Below are positions 8,871 through 17,927 of a DNA stretch of 64,000 nt, one piece after another. Source of the DNA: Candidatus Ozemobacteraceae bacterium. GTDB taxonomy: Bacteria; Muiribacteriota; Ozemobacteria; Ozemobacterales; Ozemobacteraceae. Location: NCBI GenBank assembly GCA_035373905.1, contig DAOSOK010000011.1:1-64000 (forward strand), given 5' to 3'. The position numbers were made by a program, and so were the translations under genes. Every line of letters begins with the position of its first letter. Positions within the stretch are counted from its first letter, which is position 1. Under the pieces are notes generated by a model. The model had not been told where the DNA came from and ran no database searches. It saw nothing but the letters and a program-made list of their open reading frames with translations.

Positions 8871-11800
8871 TCATTTGCCTTTCTTGAGCGTGGCATACAA
8901 CTTGTCGGACCTGTCGAACGTGTCGCGGAAATTGATGTCGACATTGCATATCATATCGTATATCAGAAGCGCGCCGTCGGTGTCTCCCGCGCTTTCGAGG
9001 GCGACGCCGATCTTGTACAGCTGCTCCTTGAGGGGATCGGACATCATCTCCCGGTCGAGTTCGAGGGTTTCGATGATCTCGCGGGCGAGAGAGGTCTTTT
9101 TGAGGTGAACGTAGGCGTCGGCGAGCAGCAGGCCGATGTCCTGCGACCGCCGGGATGCGAAGGCGGGGGCGAGAATCGTGACGACGTCCTCCCACTTCTT
9201 CTGGGAGGCTTTCTGACGCGCTTCATCCAGCTCCTTCACGAAGCCGTCGCCGGCCGCCTGCTTCGGAACGGGTGTGGGGGACGGCGTCAGGGTTTCGGGG
9301 GGGGCCATGCCGAGATCGTCCTGGAGGTCGGCGCCGTCGAGGCCCTGGGCGGCAAACGGATCGAGCGTCGGCATCGACAGGATGTCGTCGACGGACTTCA
9401 TGCCTGGCTCCGGTTCCTTCGGTATCTGTATCTCACCGATGAAATCCGCGATGGATGGTATTTCAACGGGGGAAGCGACCTGCGGTGATGCGTTCTCAGG
9501 AGTTCCGGGCGAGAACTGCGGCTCGACATCCGCCGGGCGGATATCGGAAGCCTGGCCCGCGCCGCCCAGTTTCAGGAAATCCGGAAGCGGCGTCGATGCG
9601 TCGGATGCGTTGAATCCTTCGGGAGGCGGTTCGACGAAGTTCCGGATATCCGTTTCGGACGGAATCGCCGGAAGAACCGGCTCGGCCGGCAAAGACGGGA
9701 ACTCGGGGGCGATCATCTCGTCGCTGAAGGGGGACAGTTCGTCGACCCCGCTCAGGGTGTCCGGGGACCTCGTCGCCTGTTCGAGCTCCTTGCGAAGGCC
9801 CGTGACGATTTCGGTCAACTGGGGATTTCCGGGATGCCGTCGCAAAAATTCCTCATACTGCAGGACAGCCTCGTCCAGCATGTTCATTTTCTTCATGCAG
9901 GTCGTGTAGACGACATGGATGCCCATGTTGTTGATGTTTTTCGAGAGGACCTGCAGGCACTCCCGGGCGGCTTCCGCATACATGGCCTTTTTCGAGAAGT
10001 TGCGGGCCAGGAGTTCCCGATACCCGTCGTTGTCCGGGCAGATCTTCACGGCTTCCTGGAGGATCGTGACGACCTCGTCCCCCATTCGCTTGTTCTGAAC
10101 GTATGCCTCGGCGAGCGCCTTCACGTTGTCGCGGTTGGTGGGCTGAACCTGGTAGAACGCATACATGATCTCCATCGCGTCGGCCGTATACTGCTTCTGT
10201 GAGGCGTAATACTTGCACAGGATCGGCAGGAACTCGGTCCGGCCCGGATCGTTTTTATACTGGGTTTCATACAACGTGATCGCCTCGTCGGAAGACGAGT
10301 TCGTTTCGAGGTAGGATTTTGCGAGATATTTCCAGCCGATGGGATTATCGGCGAACTCCTGGAGAAGATGCCTCGCGTTTTCCTGGCATTTGAAATAATT
10401 TTTGAGCGTATAATGTCCCTGGACGCTGATTTCCAGCAGAAGTCGCAGCGTCTGGATGGGGATGTTGCGTTGCCTGAGAGCGTCGTCGGCGATGCGCACG
10501 GCCTTCTCGGTTTGGCCCGCATCGAGAGCCGTCTTTGCCTTTTTCACGGGGTCGAAGATAAAGAGGTTGAGGGCCGGGGCGATCATGAGGATGAAGACGA
10601 TGATGAAGGCTGCCGCGAAGATGCCGAGACCCGCCCAGATTTCAGTCGTGTGGTTCTGATAGAAGAGCGTCCACCGGAGCTTCGTATATGTGCTCTGATT
10701 CTCGGCATACTCCCGTTCGCGCTCGACGAACTCGTTGAATCGTCGGTAGGCTTCCTCATACTGTTGGTCGTCTGTCAGGATGCCGATCATGACCCAGTCG
10801 ACGTCCCGACTGAGCTCCGGGGCGCAGTTTGGGAGGCTCTGGAACTTCTCGAAATACTCCCGGGCCTTGCGGAGGTTCCGATTCGAGCCGAGAACGTAGA
10901 TCTTGCCGAGGTAGAACACGGCTTCGGCATACTTCAACGGGTCTTCTTCATAGGCTTTGAGAATGTCCGGCAGGGCGATATCGTATTTCTCGCTCTGATA
11001 CAGGCCGACGGCCGCCTTGTAGCGCTTGTCGAGCTCTTTCTTCGCGTCGATCTTCGCCTGAAGCTCCTCGCGTCCGGGCAGGCCCGGAAAAATGCCCACG
11101 GCTTTCCTGAGCGTGGTTTCCGCCTCTTCGTATTTCCCGTCGGAGAACTTCCGCTTCGCCTGGTCGAACCAGTAGTCTGCGTCCTTCATCTTCTTGCGCT
11201 CCGGGTCTTCGCTTGCGACTTCCGGCGCCGTGGCGATTGTAATCGCGGGCGGAGGCTCGGCGGGAAGCTGCGTTTCGGAGCTTGCGGGGAAATCCGTTTC
11301 GTCGGGCGCCGGAAAATCCGTTTCGTCGGGAGCGGGAGGCGTCACCGGCCTGCCGGGCGGCGTCGGGACACCCGCCGTCTGGAGCAGGTCGGGCTCCGGC
11401 TGCGGCTCCGGCGGCAGGGGAACGTCCGGCGGTGCGGTGGGATCGTTTTCGAAGGGGTTGTCCGGAAGGGCTGGGACGGCGCTCTCGGCCGCGACCGGCG
11501 TCGCACGCCGTGGAAACCCCGCTTTTCCGGTCAGGCGCTTCGCCGAAGCCAATCCGTAATTCTTCGCATTATACAAAAACTGGAAATCGTCGAAGAGGAC
11601 TTCGGACGACGGATCGATCTGGAGCGCTTTTTCCAGCTGATCGAAACTCTGCGTCATCCTCCCTTTCGCGAAGAAAATTTTGGCGAGGGTGTAGTGGCCG
11701 AGCGCCCCGGGGTTCCTCGTGAGCGCCTGGGTAAGGTGCTGAACGGCGGCGTCGTAGTGCCCCTGGTGAAATTCTATATCTCCAAGAATAATTCTGACCT

Positions 11801-12074
11801 TCGGGTCGTCGGGGGTGATCCTCGCCCGCTTGACGGCTTCGTCTCGCACGGGCTTCAGGAGATCCTTCCGGAGTTTCGTGAGTTTGGGATCCTCGTCCTT
11901 GTTCTGCAGTTCACACCGCATCAGTTCGTAATACGCCTCGGAAAACATCCGTGCGGATATATATTTTTTGAGGGTCGTGTAATCGGCTGTCGCCGCGCCG
12001 AACGCCGTCGCCGCAACCAGGAAGGTTGCGAGGACGACGAGGGCGCGCAAGGGGAGGAAGGGTCGGTCGTTCAT
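8871..12074 (-). CDS. Large TPR protein with signal segment, Pro-rich linker and internal membrane helix
   Basis: 1067 residues from the ATG at 12074. Upstream in-frame codons overlap the neighbouring gene and are Arg-rich, so I do not use them. The protein begins with a hydrophobic segment (ALVVLATFLVAATAFGAA). TPR units (about 25-190) follow, then a Pro/Glu stretch (about 190-285) with a near-perfect tandem repeat of DETDFPA. More TPRs come next, then a membrane helix at about 478-505 (IFAAAFIIVFILMIAPAL), many further TPRs (about 510-780), an acidic Pro-rich linker and a last helical part. The first half is probably periplasmic and the second cytoplasmic. The architecture parallels the preceding gene (12082-14700), suggesting a paired scaffold for the pilus machine whose genes are co-transcribed. 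Confidence 0.8.
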   Translation of the reverse strand: MNDRPFLPLRALVVLATFLVAATAFGAATADYTTLKKYISARMFSEAYYELMRCELQNKDEDPKLTKLRKDLLKPVRDEAVKRARITPDDPKVRIILGDIEFHQGHYDAAVQHLTQALTRNPGALGHYTLAKIFFAKGRMTQSFDQLEKALQIDPSSEVLFDDFQFLYNAKNYGLASAKRLTGKAGFPRRATPVAAESAVPALPDNPFENDPTAPPDVPLPPEPQPEPDLLQTAGVPTPPGRPVTPPAPDETDFPAPDETDFPASSETQLPAEPPPAITIATAPEVASEDPERKKMKDADYWFDQAKRKFSDGKYEEAETTLRKAVGIFPGLPGREELQAKIDAKKELDKRYKAAVGLYQSEKYDIALPDILKAYEEDPLKYAEAVFYLGKIYVLGSNRNLRKAREYFEKFQSLPNCAPELSRDVDWVMIGILTDDQQYEEAYRRFNEFVEREREYAENQSTYTKLRWTLFYQNHTTEIWAGLGIFAAAFIIVFILMIAPALNLFIFDPVKKAKTALDAGQTEKAVRIADDALRQRNIPIQTLRLLLEISVQGHYTLKNYFKCQENARHLLQEFADNPIGWKYLAKSYLETNSSSDEAITLYETQYKNDPGRTEFLPILCKYYASQKQYTADAMEIMYAFYQVQPTNRDNVKALAEAYVQNKRMGDEVVTILQEAVKICPDNDGYRELLARNFSKKAMYAEAARECLQVLSKNINNMGIHVVYTTCMKKMNMLDEAVLQYEEFLRRHPGNPQLTEIVTGLRKELEQATRSPDTLSGVDELSPFSDEMIAPEFPSLPAEPVLPAIPSETDIRNFVEPPPEGFNASDASTPLPDFLKLGGAGQASDIRPADVEPQFSPGTPENASPQVASPVEIPSIADFIGEIQIPKEPEPGMKSVDDILSMPTLDPFAAQGLDGADLQDDLGMAPPETLTPSPTPVPKQAAGDGFVKELDEARQKASQKKWEDVVTILAPAFASRRSQDIGLLLADAYVHLKKTSLAREIIETLELDREMMSDPLKEQLYKIGVALESAGDTDGALLIYDMICNVDINFRDTFDRSDKLYATLKKGK

Positions 12075-12081
12075 CCGCCGG

Positions 12082-14700
12082 TCAGACGATGCTCTTGCCG
12101 CACTGCTGGCAATAGTAGTCCGCTTTGCTGTTCGCGGCTCCGCAGTGCGGGCAGACAATGCCGTCCGCCGGAGCAGCGGCGGTCTGGGCCGCCGACGAAC
12201 CGGCCTGCGAAACGGCATCCGGGGGGACCGCCACCGCGGGGGCCGGGCCGATCTTGACGCCGGTGCGCTGGGCGAGGTTCATCGCCTCGGTGAGGCCCTT
12301 CTGGAAGGCGACGTTGTAGGGATTTTCCGAGAGATAAGCGCGGTAGATCTCGAGAAGTTCGTTGAGCTTTTCCATTTTTGCATAACAGTCGCGCAGGACT
12401 CCATGCACCATTTCGTTGTTTACATCCATCCGGATGACCTGCTCGCAGAGGCGGAGACTCTCCTCATACTGCTTCTGCCGGAGGTGCAGCTTGGCCACGC
12501 CGAGCAGAAACTCCGGTTCCGGCTTCGTGAACTCCATCATGCGCTGGAAAACGAGCATGGACTTGTCGTCCGCCCGCCCCTTCTGGAGGTAGTATCTGCC
12601 GAGAGGCTTGAGGACCTCGGGATTCGTCGGTTCGAGCTCGAGCCACTTCTCGAGGATCTCGATGCCGTCGGCGCTGATGGTTTTCTGGGCCGTGTAATGC
12701 TGGCCGAGAAGGGAAATCAGGGCGATGTTCCGCTGCTCGGTCTTGTACAGGTTCAGGAGTTCGGGAAGACTCTCCGGCGTCAGCATCCTGCGGCCGAGAT
12801 AGGCGAAGCCGAGCCATTGGTGGGCTTCCGCATCCTGGGTGTTGATCGAGATCAGGTGCTTGCACTCGCCGATTGCACGGTCGTAGGCGCCGGTCTTGAG
12901 ATACGCCTGCGCGGCGATCCGGGAAATGACCATGCCGTCGTAGGCGTCGAGGTTCGGCAGGCGGCGGACACCGGTCAGCTCGTCCAGACACTCCTTATAC
13001 AGGCCCTTGTTCAGATGGGCGCGCGCGCGCTTGATCGCCGCGTTTTTATTGTGTTCGGGCATGTTGTGGAAAATGATCCAGCCGATCCAGCAGAGGATCA
13101 CGATGGCCACCGCCGGCAGAACGAGGACCCCCCACTTGAACGCGCCGGCCTTGTAAAATACGTCATCGATGCCGGGATACTCGGGATCCGAATCCTTTAC
13201 TTCCTTGAGGATCTTGTACGCGGCGGCGTTGTCCCCCGCTGCGATGAAAAGATTGCCAAGGACGAACTTGGCGCGGTTGTTGTCGGGCTGCTTGACCAGT
13301 TGCAGACTGGCGAATTTCTTGGCCTTCTCGGTGTCCCCGGTTTTCCAGTAGCAGTAGGCGAGAAAACTGGGAAGATCGACCTCGTAATCGGCCGGAAGCG
13401 ATTCCAGGCATGTGATGCATTCTTCGTACTCGCCGCTCTTGTAATGCTCTTTCGCTTTCTCCCAGGTTTGCGACCGCGTGTCGATCGTCCCGATCTTCGC
13501 CATCCCTGCGTTCACGCTCGGCCGGAACTTTTCGAGCTTGGAGTCGAGGGCGATGATCGCAAGGGCGCGCTCGAACGCCTGTTTCGCATCCTGGTTGTTG
13601 CCGGCGTCGAAGAAGCGGGTACCCATCATGATGTAATTTTCGGTCAGCGAGGCCCGTTCCTCGGTGCTGCGCGGCAGCCGGTCGGTCCGGCCGAGTTTCT
13701 TCATCAGTTCCGTTTCGAAGGCGGTGGCCTTGGCGAGCAGTTTGCGCGCCTCGGCATGCTTCGGTTGGGCGGCGACAACCCGCTCGAGCAGGTCGCGCGC
13801 CTCGAGCCATTTCTCTTGCGAGCTGAGTCTGAGGGCGTCCGCCATCAGGTCTCGCGACTCGGCCCTGGACTTCAGCGACTCGATCTCGCTCTGCGCGGTT
13901 TCATTCGTGGCATCGATGGCAAGAGCGTTCTCGAACTCCCCGATGGCCTTCGCGACCTCGCCCTTTTCGGCGTAGGAACGGCCCAGCTTGATGTAGCCCT
14001 CGACCGTCTCCTGCTGGTTTTTCTTGATGTCGGCGAGGAGTTCCTTGCCCTGATCGGGGTTGGGAAGCGGATACCGCGTCGACTTCTCGGCGTAGTCGCG
14101 GGCTTTCGCCATGTTCCCGGCGGTCCGCTCCATCTTTGCGAGGGCGTAGTACAGGCGGCCGATCCCTTCGGAACGGTATTCGGGAAGCTCCGCCTTGTTG
14201 CTTTCGAGCAACCGCAGGGCGAATTGCTTCGCCTTCTCGGCTTGCCCGGCCGCGACCTGCTCGTCGACGATATCGGCGCCGAGGCCGAGTTCCGACGGAT
14301 CGACGGTGACGATCTCCTCGCGCAGGGCCGCGGCTTTCTCCGTCATGCCCGCAGATTTGGCGGCGCGCATGTCCTCTTTGAGAAACTTTGTATATTCTTC
14401 TCTATAAGTCTGGTTGGAGGGCTCGAGGTGGAGGGCCTTCTTCAACAGGGGCTTCATCTCGTCACGCTTGTTGACGGCTTTCTGAAGAAGCGCGGCGTTG
14501 TAAAACGGCTCGGCCCACGTCGGATTCAGTTTCGTGGCCTTCAGGAAGTAATCCTTCGCCTCGGCGTAGTTCCCGCTTCGCAAGGCCGTCACGCCAAGCC
14601 GATTGAGTTCTTTCGCGTCCTGCGCCGCGAGCGGAAAAGCCGCAAGCACGACGAACGCCGCCAGAAGAGAAACAAGGAAGAGAAACCGATGGCGGTTCAT
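12082..14700 (-). CDS. Large TPR protein with internal membrane helix and C-terminal zinc ribbon
   Basis: 872 residues. TCGGAGGGA precedes the start. A signal-type segment lies at about 3-24. TPRs follow (about 28-510), then a membrane helix at about 523-545 (LPAVAIVILCWIGWIIF) and a second TPR block (about 550-790). The C-terminus is a zinc ribbon with CPHCG and CQQCG pairs (about 846-865). The ribbon should be cytoplasmic, and such ribbons often mediate protein contacts. It is probably a scaffold that links periplasmic and cytoplasmic parts of an envelope machine. It lies in the run pilB-pilMNOP-HEAT-TPR-TPR with small gaps. I know of no named family with this exact layout. Confidence 0.8.
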   Translation of the reverse strand: MNRHRFLFLVSLLAAFVVLAAFPLAAQDAKELNRLGVTALRSGNYAEAKDYFLKATKLNPTWAEPFYNAALLQKAVNKRDEMKPLLKKALHLEPSNQTYREEYTKFLKEDMRAAKSAGMTEKAAALREEIVTVDPSELGLGADIVDEQVAAGQAEKAKQFALRLLESNKAELPEYRSEGIGRLYYALAKMERTAGNMAKARDYAEKSTRYPLPNPDQGKELLADIKKNQQETVEGYIKLGRSYAEKGEVAKAIGEFENALAIDATNETAQSEIESLKSRAESRDLMADALRLSSQEKWLEARDLLERVVAAQPKHAEARKLLAKATAFETELMKKLGRTDRLPRSTEERASLTENYIMMGTRFFDAGNNQDAKQAFERALAIIALDSKLEKFRPSVNAGMAKIGTIDTRSQTWEKAKEHYKSGEYEECITCLESLPADYEVDLPSFLAYCYWKTGDTEKAKKFASLQLVKQPDNNRAKFVLGNLFIAAGDNAAAYKILKEVKDSDPEYPGIDDVFYKAGAFKWGVLVLPAVAIVILCWIGWIIFHNMPEHNKNAAIKRARAHLNKGLYKECLDELTGVRRLPNLDAYDGMVISRIAAQAYLKTGAYDRAIGECKHLISINTQDAEAHQWLGFAYLGRRMLTPESLPELLNLYKTEQRNIALISLLGQHYTAQKTISADGIEILEKWLELEPTNPEVLKPLGRYYLQKGRADDKSMLVFQRMMEFTKPEPEFLLGVAKLHLRQKQYEESLRLCEQVIRMDVNNEMVHGVLRDCYAKMEKLNELLEIYRAYLSENPYNVAFQKGLTEAMNLAQRTGVKIGPAPAVAVPPDAVSQAGSSAAQTAAAPADGIVCPHCGAANSKADYYCQQCGKSIV

Positions 14701-14737
14701 GGAAATCCCTCCGATAGCCGTGTCACCGCCAGATAGT

Positions 14738-16054
14738 CTAGGCGATTTTCGCTACTTTTGCCAGTGCCTTGAGAGCCCATTTACGCACGTCGGGGTCGGC
14801 GTCGTTGCTCAGATCTTGGAGGACGTCCGAAAACTGGAGGGCTCCGATTTCCCCGAGCGCCCACGCGGCGGACGCGCGCATCTGCTTGTGAGAGGATCGC
14901 AACATCTGCTTGAGCGTGACGATGGCGCCCATGCCGCCGAGTTTCCAGAGAGAGGCGGCGGCGCTGCTTCTGACGCGGTTATGCGAATCATTCAGCATCG
15001 GATACATCAGCTCGATGAGCTCCGGATCGTTCTGTGCGGCGAGGGCTTCGACGGCGTTCGACCGAACGCGGCCGTCCGCGTCCCTCAGGGCCTTGGCGAG
15101 AAGGGTGACGGTGCGGGGGTTCTTGATCAGACCGAGAGAGCGGATGAGCGTGGCCCGGTGTCTGGAGTCCTCTTCCTGGGCGTAGCGCTCGGAGAGGCGG
15201 GACATCGTGAGTTCAGGGTTGATGGAGAGGCAGGTCGTGATGATCGCATCGCGGATCTTGGACTCCTCTTCCTTGCTCCAGGCGTTCAGCAGATGGCTGA
15301 TGGCGCGCGTCGAGCCGATCAGGCCGAGACTCAGCACGGCCCGGTTCCGGACGGTGGGCGAGATGTCGCCGAGGAGGCCGATGAGGAGATCGAGCGAGCG
15401 CTCGTCCTTGATGACGCCGAGGATATACGCGACGGAAGCGCGCTTCCGGGCGTTGGGCGAGCGGAGTTCCTCGGGAAGCGTGTTGAGGCCGAACTTGATG
15501 CCCCGCTCCCAGAGGGCCTGAATCGCGTTGGCCCGCACGCGGTTGTTGCGGTCGGACGAGAGGGCCTTCATGATCTCGACGATCTCGGGATTGTCGATCT
15601 GGCCGAGAGATTCGACTGCATTGGCGCGAACGCGCTCGTCCTCATAGGTCAGGAACGCCTTGAGGATAGGCATGTATTCGGCGGAGCGGAACGTGCCGAC
15701 GATCTTGATCGCCGTGGCGAGCAGGTTCGTGTCATCCTCGCGGCGCAGAAATTCGCACAGGGCGTTGCGGACGGCCGGACTCGACTTCCCTTCGAGCGAG
15801 GCCAGGGCCTCTGCCCTGAGCATCGTGTTCGGCGATTCGAGATAGGTCAGTGCCATGCCGACCAGTTCGGGATCGGCGACGCGCCTGACGCCTTTCAACG
15901 AGGCTGCGACGATCTCCGGCCGCTCGTCGCGCAGACCCTCGCGCAGAAACTCGCCGATCTGCGGCAGATTGTCACGCAGGGCGGTTCGCAGGCAGAAGAG
16001 CCGCACCATCTTGTCGCGGTCGTGGAAGAGCATCTTGAGGGTCTGGTAGTCCAT
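14738..16054 (-). CDS. HEAT-repeat protein
   Basis: 438 residues made almost entirely of HEAT/PBS-lyase-type repeats of about 31 residues. Examples are the recurring units VRANAVESLGQIDNPEIV, VRANAIQALWERG, VRSNAVEALAAQNDPELI and VRSSAAASLWKLGG. There is no signal peptide or membrane segment, so it is cytoplasmic. AAGG lies seven bases before the ATG. Such solenoids act as protein-binding scaffolds. It lies between the pilP-like gene and the zinc-ribbon TPR gene, so a role in Tfp assembly or its control is likely. It is one of four HEAT genes in the window. Confidence 0.85.
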   Translation of the reverse strand: MDYQTLKMLFHDRDKMVRLFCLRTALRDNLPQIGEFLREGLRDERPEIVAASLKGVRRVADPELVGMALTYLESPNTMLRAEALASLEGKSSPAVRNALCEFLRREDDTNLLATAIKIVGTFRSAEYMPILKAFLTYEDERVRANAVESLGQIDNPEIVEIMKALSSDRNNRVRANAIQALWERGIKFGLNTLPEELRSPNARKRASVAYILGVIKDERSLDLLIGLLGDISPTVRNRAVLSLGLIGSTRAISHLLNAWSKEEESKIRDAIITTCLSINPELTMSRLSERYAQEEDSRHRATLIRSLGLIKNPRTVTLLAKALRDADGRVRSNAVEALAAQNDPELIELMYPMLNDSHNRVRSSAAASLWKLGGMGAIVTLKQMLRSSHKQMRASAAWALGEIGALQFSDVLQDLSNDADPDVRKWALKALAKVAKIA

Positions 16055-16070
16055 GATGTCGCCTTGTCGT

Positions 16071-16718
16071 TCAGGGCGTCGAGCCGGATGCCCGGAGTTT
16101 TGAGATCGAGGTGGTTACGTTCTTTCCGGAGGAGGATTGCGGGTCGGTGAGGTATTCGTCGAACGGAATGTTGTCGTTCTCGGTGTCGATCAGAACGACC
16201 CTGTCCATGTGGATTTCCTTGAGGATGAACGGCGTGTCGGGAATTTTCGAGTCGAGACGAGCGAGGGTGATGCGGCCGGCGGCCTTGATGATGGCCACTT
16301 TCAGCATTCCCATCGTGAAGAAACCGTGGTAGTCGATGTCGGGACGACCCAGCACGACGGCGGGCGCGATGGTGACGGGGCCGCTCTCTTTCTGCGGACG
16401 GCCGAACACGTTCCGACTCGGGCCGTATGGGAACGAGACCTGCGCCTGCAGGCGCGCCTCGACGCGGGGATCGATGGCAGGGATCGTCGGCGTGACGAGG
16501 GGCGGCGGCGGCTTGATCGGCTCTTCCGCGGGGGAGGCCTTGATGTCTGCGGTCGCTGCGGGCAGGGCCGTGGAGGTCGCCGCGGCCTGCTGCTTGTCTT
16601 TGTTGCGACTTGGCTTCAGGATCAGGTTGTCGAAGAGAAGGAGGCCGATGATGACGGGAACGCCGATCGCGACGGCCTTGTTCTTCTTGCAGTATTCCTG
16701 GATGGCCTGGATGTTCAT
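16071..16718 (-). CDS. PilP-like type IV pilus inner-membrane lipoprotein-position protein
   Basis: 215 residues. A membrane anchor (VAIGVPVIIGLLLFDNLIL) lies near 15-35, followed by a Lys/Ala/Pro-rich linker and a small beta-rich C-terminal domain (about 105-205; YHGFFTMGMLKVAIIKA, FILKEIHMDRVVLID). This matches the layout of PilP/GspC-like proteins, which join the PilNO dimer to the secretin. It has an ordinary N-terminal anchor and no lipobox. The call rests mainly on layout and on its place directly after pilO; sequence similarity to classical PilP is weak by eye. Confidence 0.6.
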   Translation of the reverse strand: MNIQAIQEYCKKNKAVAIGVPVIIGLLLFDNLILKPSRNKDKQQAAATSTALPAATADIKASPAEEPIKPPPPLVTPTIPAIDPRVEARLQAQVSFPYGPSRNVFGRPQKESGPVTIAPAVVLGRPDIDYHGFFTMGMLKVAIIKAAGRITLARLDSKIPDTPFILKEIHMDRVVLIDTENDNIPFDEYLTDPQSSSGKNVTTSISKLRASGSTP

Positions 16719-16732
16719 CTAGCGCGCTCCGC

Positions 16733-17314
16733 TCACGGGAGGAAGAAGGTGGACAACGTCAGGGTCAGCCGCATCGTTCCCTCGCTGTCGACGATCGGCG
16801 GCTGAAGGGTCATCTGGCTGATCTTGACCATGCGGCCCAGGGTGTTTTCCATTTCCCAGAGGAAGTGTTTCATTTTCTCATAGGACGCCGTGAGATCGAC
16901 GGTGAACTTGAACTCGAGATAATTCGAGGGCGCGCCCGGAGAGGGGGCCGGCGGGTTGTAGGTGGAGTTGCGGATGATGACGTCGAGGGCTTTCGCCTTC
17001 CGCTGGACCTGCTCGATGAAGAGCGTGTAGTTGGCGGCTTTGTCGAGAGAGCTCTCGAACTTGTTCTTGATCTCGAGGCGGCGGTCGGCGATCTGCTTCC
17101 TGATCTGCTCGAGCTGGGCTTCGCGCGACACCAGGTCTTTCTTGCCCGCCTCGATCTGGCTGAGATACTGCTTCAGTTCGGCGTCTTTTGCCTGGATGAC
17201 ACTTTTCTGGCGTCTGTCGATGGTCGTCTGGAAATAGAAGAGCCCGAACGCGGCGGCCGCGACGAGACCGTAGCTGATAACCCTCTCGAGAATCGAGCGC
17301 AGACGCGTTTTCAC
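16733..17314 (-). CDS. pilO: Type IV pilus assembly protein PilO
   Basis: 193 residues. A short cytoplasmic tail leads to a membrane segment (YGLVAAAAFGLFYFQTTI, about 15-32). A coiled coil follows (about 40-95), then a ferredoxin-like periplasmic domain with YLEFKFTVDLTASYEKMKHF, the PilO signature region. PilO pairs with PilN in the inner-membrane alignment complex. It is third in the run pilM-pilN-pilO, which fixes the assignment. Confidence 0.8.
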   Translation of the reverse strand: MKTRLRSILERVISYGLVAAAAFGLFYFQTTIDRRQKSVIQAKDAELKQYLSQIEAGKKDLVSREAQLEQIRKQIADRRLEIKNKFESSLDKAANYTLFIEQVQRKAKALDVIIRNSTYNPPAPSPGAPSNYLEFKFTVDLTASYEKMKHFLWEMENTLGRMVKISQMTLQPPIVDSEGTMRLTLTLSTFFLP

Positions 17315-17350
17315 TCTGTTCCTCCGGGGACCGTTCGACCGTTCATTCCG

Positions 17351-17923
17351 TCACTTCTTTCCTGAGGGGTTGTAGGTGAAACTCAGCACGAAGGACGTGA
17401 CGGTGCCGTTTTCGATGCTTCGGGTCGAGTTCTGCTTGAGATTGACGTTCGTGAATTTTTCGGACTTCTGGAGGGCGTTCACGTATTCGAGCACGTCGTA
17501 GACGGTTGCTCCTTCGCCGTTGACGGTGAAGTTCAGGCCGCTCTTGCCCGTGAAATCCTTCGGGTTGATGTCGGAGACGAAGATGCGTTCCGGTACCGTG
17601 GACTCGAAGGCATACAGGAAATCGACCCAGGAGGTGCCGGGCGTGTCGAGATTCCGGTTGATGAACTCGATGCTGCTCTTGAGGGCGGTGATCTCGGCGA
17701 TGGGAGGCTGGAGCTCGCCGATCTTCTGGTTCAGCTCGCGGAGCTCTTTCATGGCCGCATCGACCTTGGTTTGCATCTTCAGTTGGTCCGAGGTGTTTTT
17801 CATGTAGGAGGAGATCGTCCAGGAAAGACAGCCGATGATGGCTATAGCGGCAAGTATAAAACCCGTATAGTCGGACGGGAGGCTCTTGTATTCTTTCGGC
17901 AGCAGGTCTATCTGGAATTTCAT
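17351..17923 (-). CDS. pilN: Type IV pilus assembly protein PilN
   Basis: 190 residues. It opens MKFQIDLLPKEYKSLP, the conserved cytoplasmic N-terminus (xINLLP) that PilN uses to dock into PilM. A membrane segment (FILAAIAIIGCLSWTIS, about 22-38), a coiled coil and a PilO-like periplasmic domain follow. It starts four bases after the pilM stop. The membrane segment is encoded by an unusually AT-rich codon run (about 17837-17872). Confidence 0.85.
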   Translation of the reverse strand: MKFQIDLLPKEYKSLPSDYTGFILAAIAIIGCLSWTISSYMKNTSDQLKMQTKVDAAMKELRELNQKIGELQPPIAEITALKSSIEFINRNLDTPGTSWVDFLYAFESTVPERIFVSDINPKDFTGKSGLNFTVNGEGATVYDVLEYVNALQKSEKFTNVNLKQNSTRSIENGTVTSFVLSFTYNPSGKK

Positions 17924-17927
17924 CTGC

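Noticed and set aside
12145..14736. Long open frame of 863 codons on the plus strand
   Set aside because: It is antisense to the zinc-ribbon TPR gene, rich in Arg, Gly, Leu and Val, with no domain. Such shadows are common opposite GC-rich genes.
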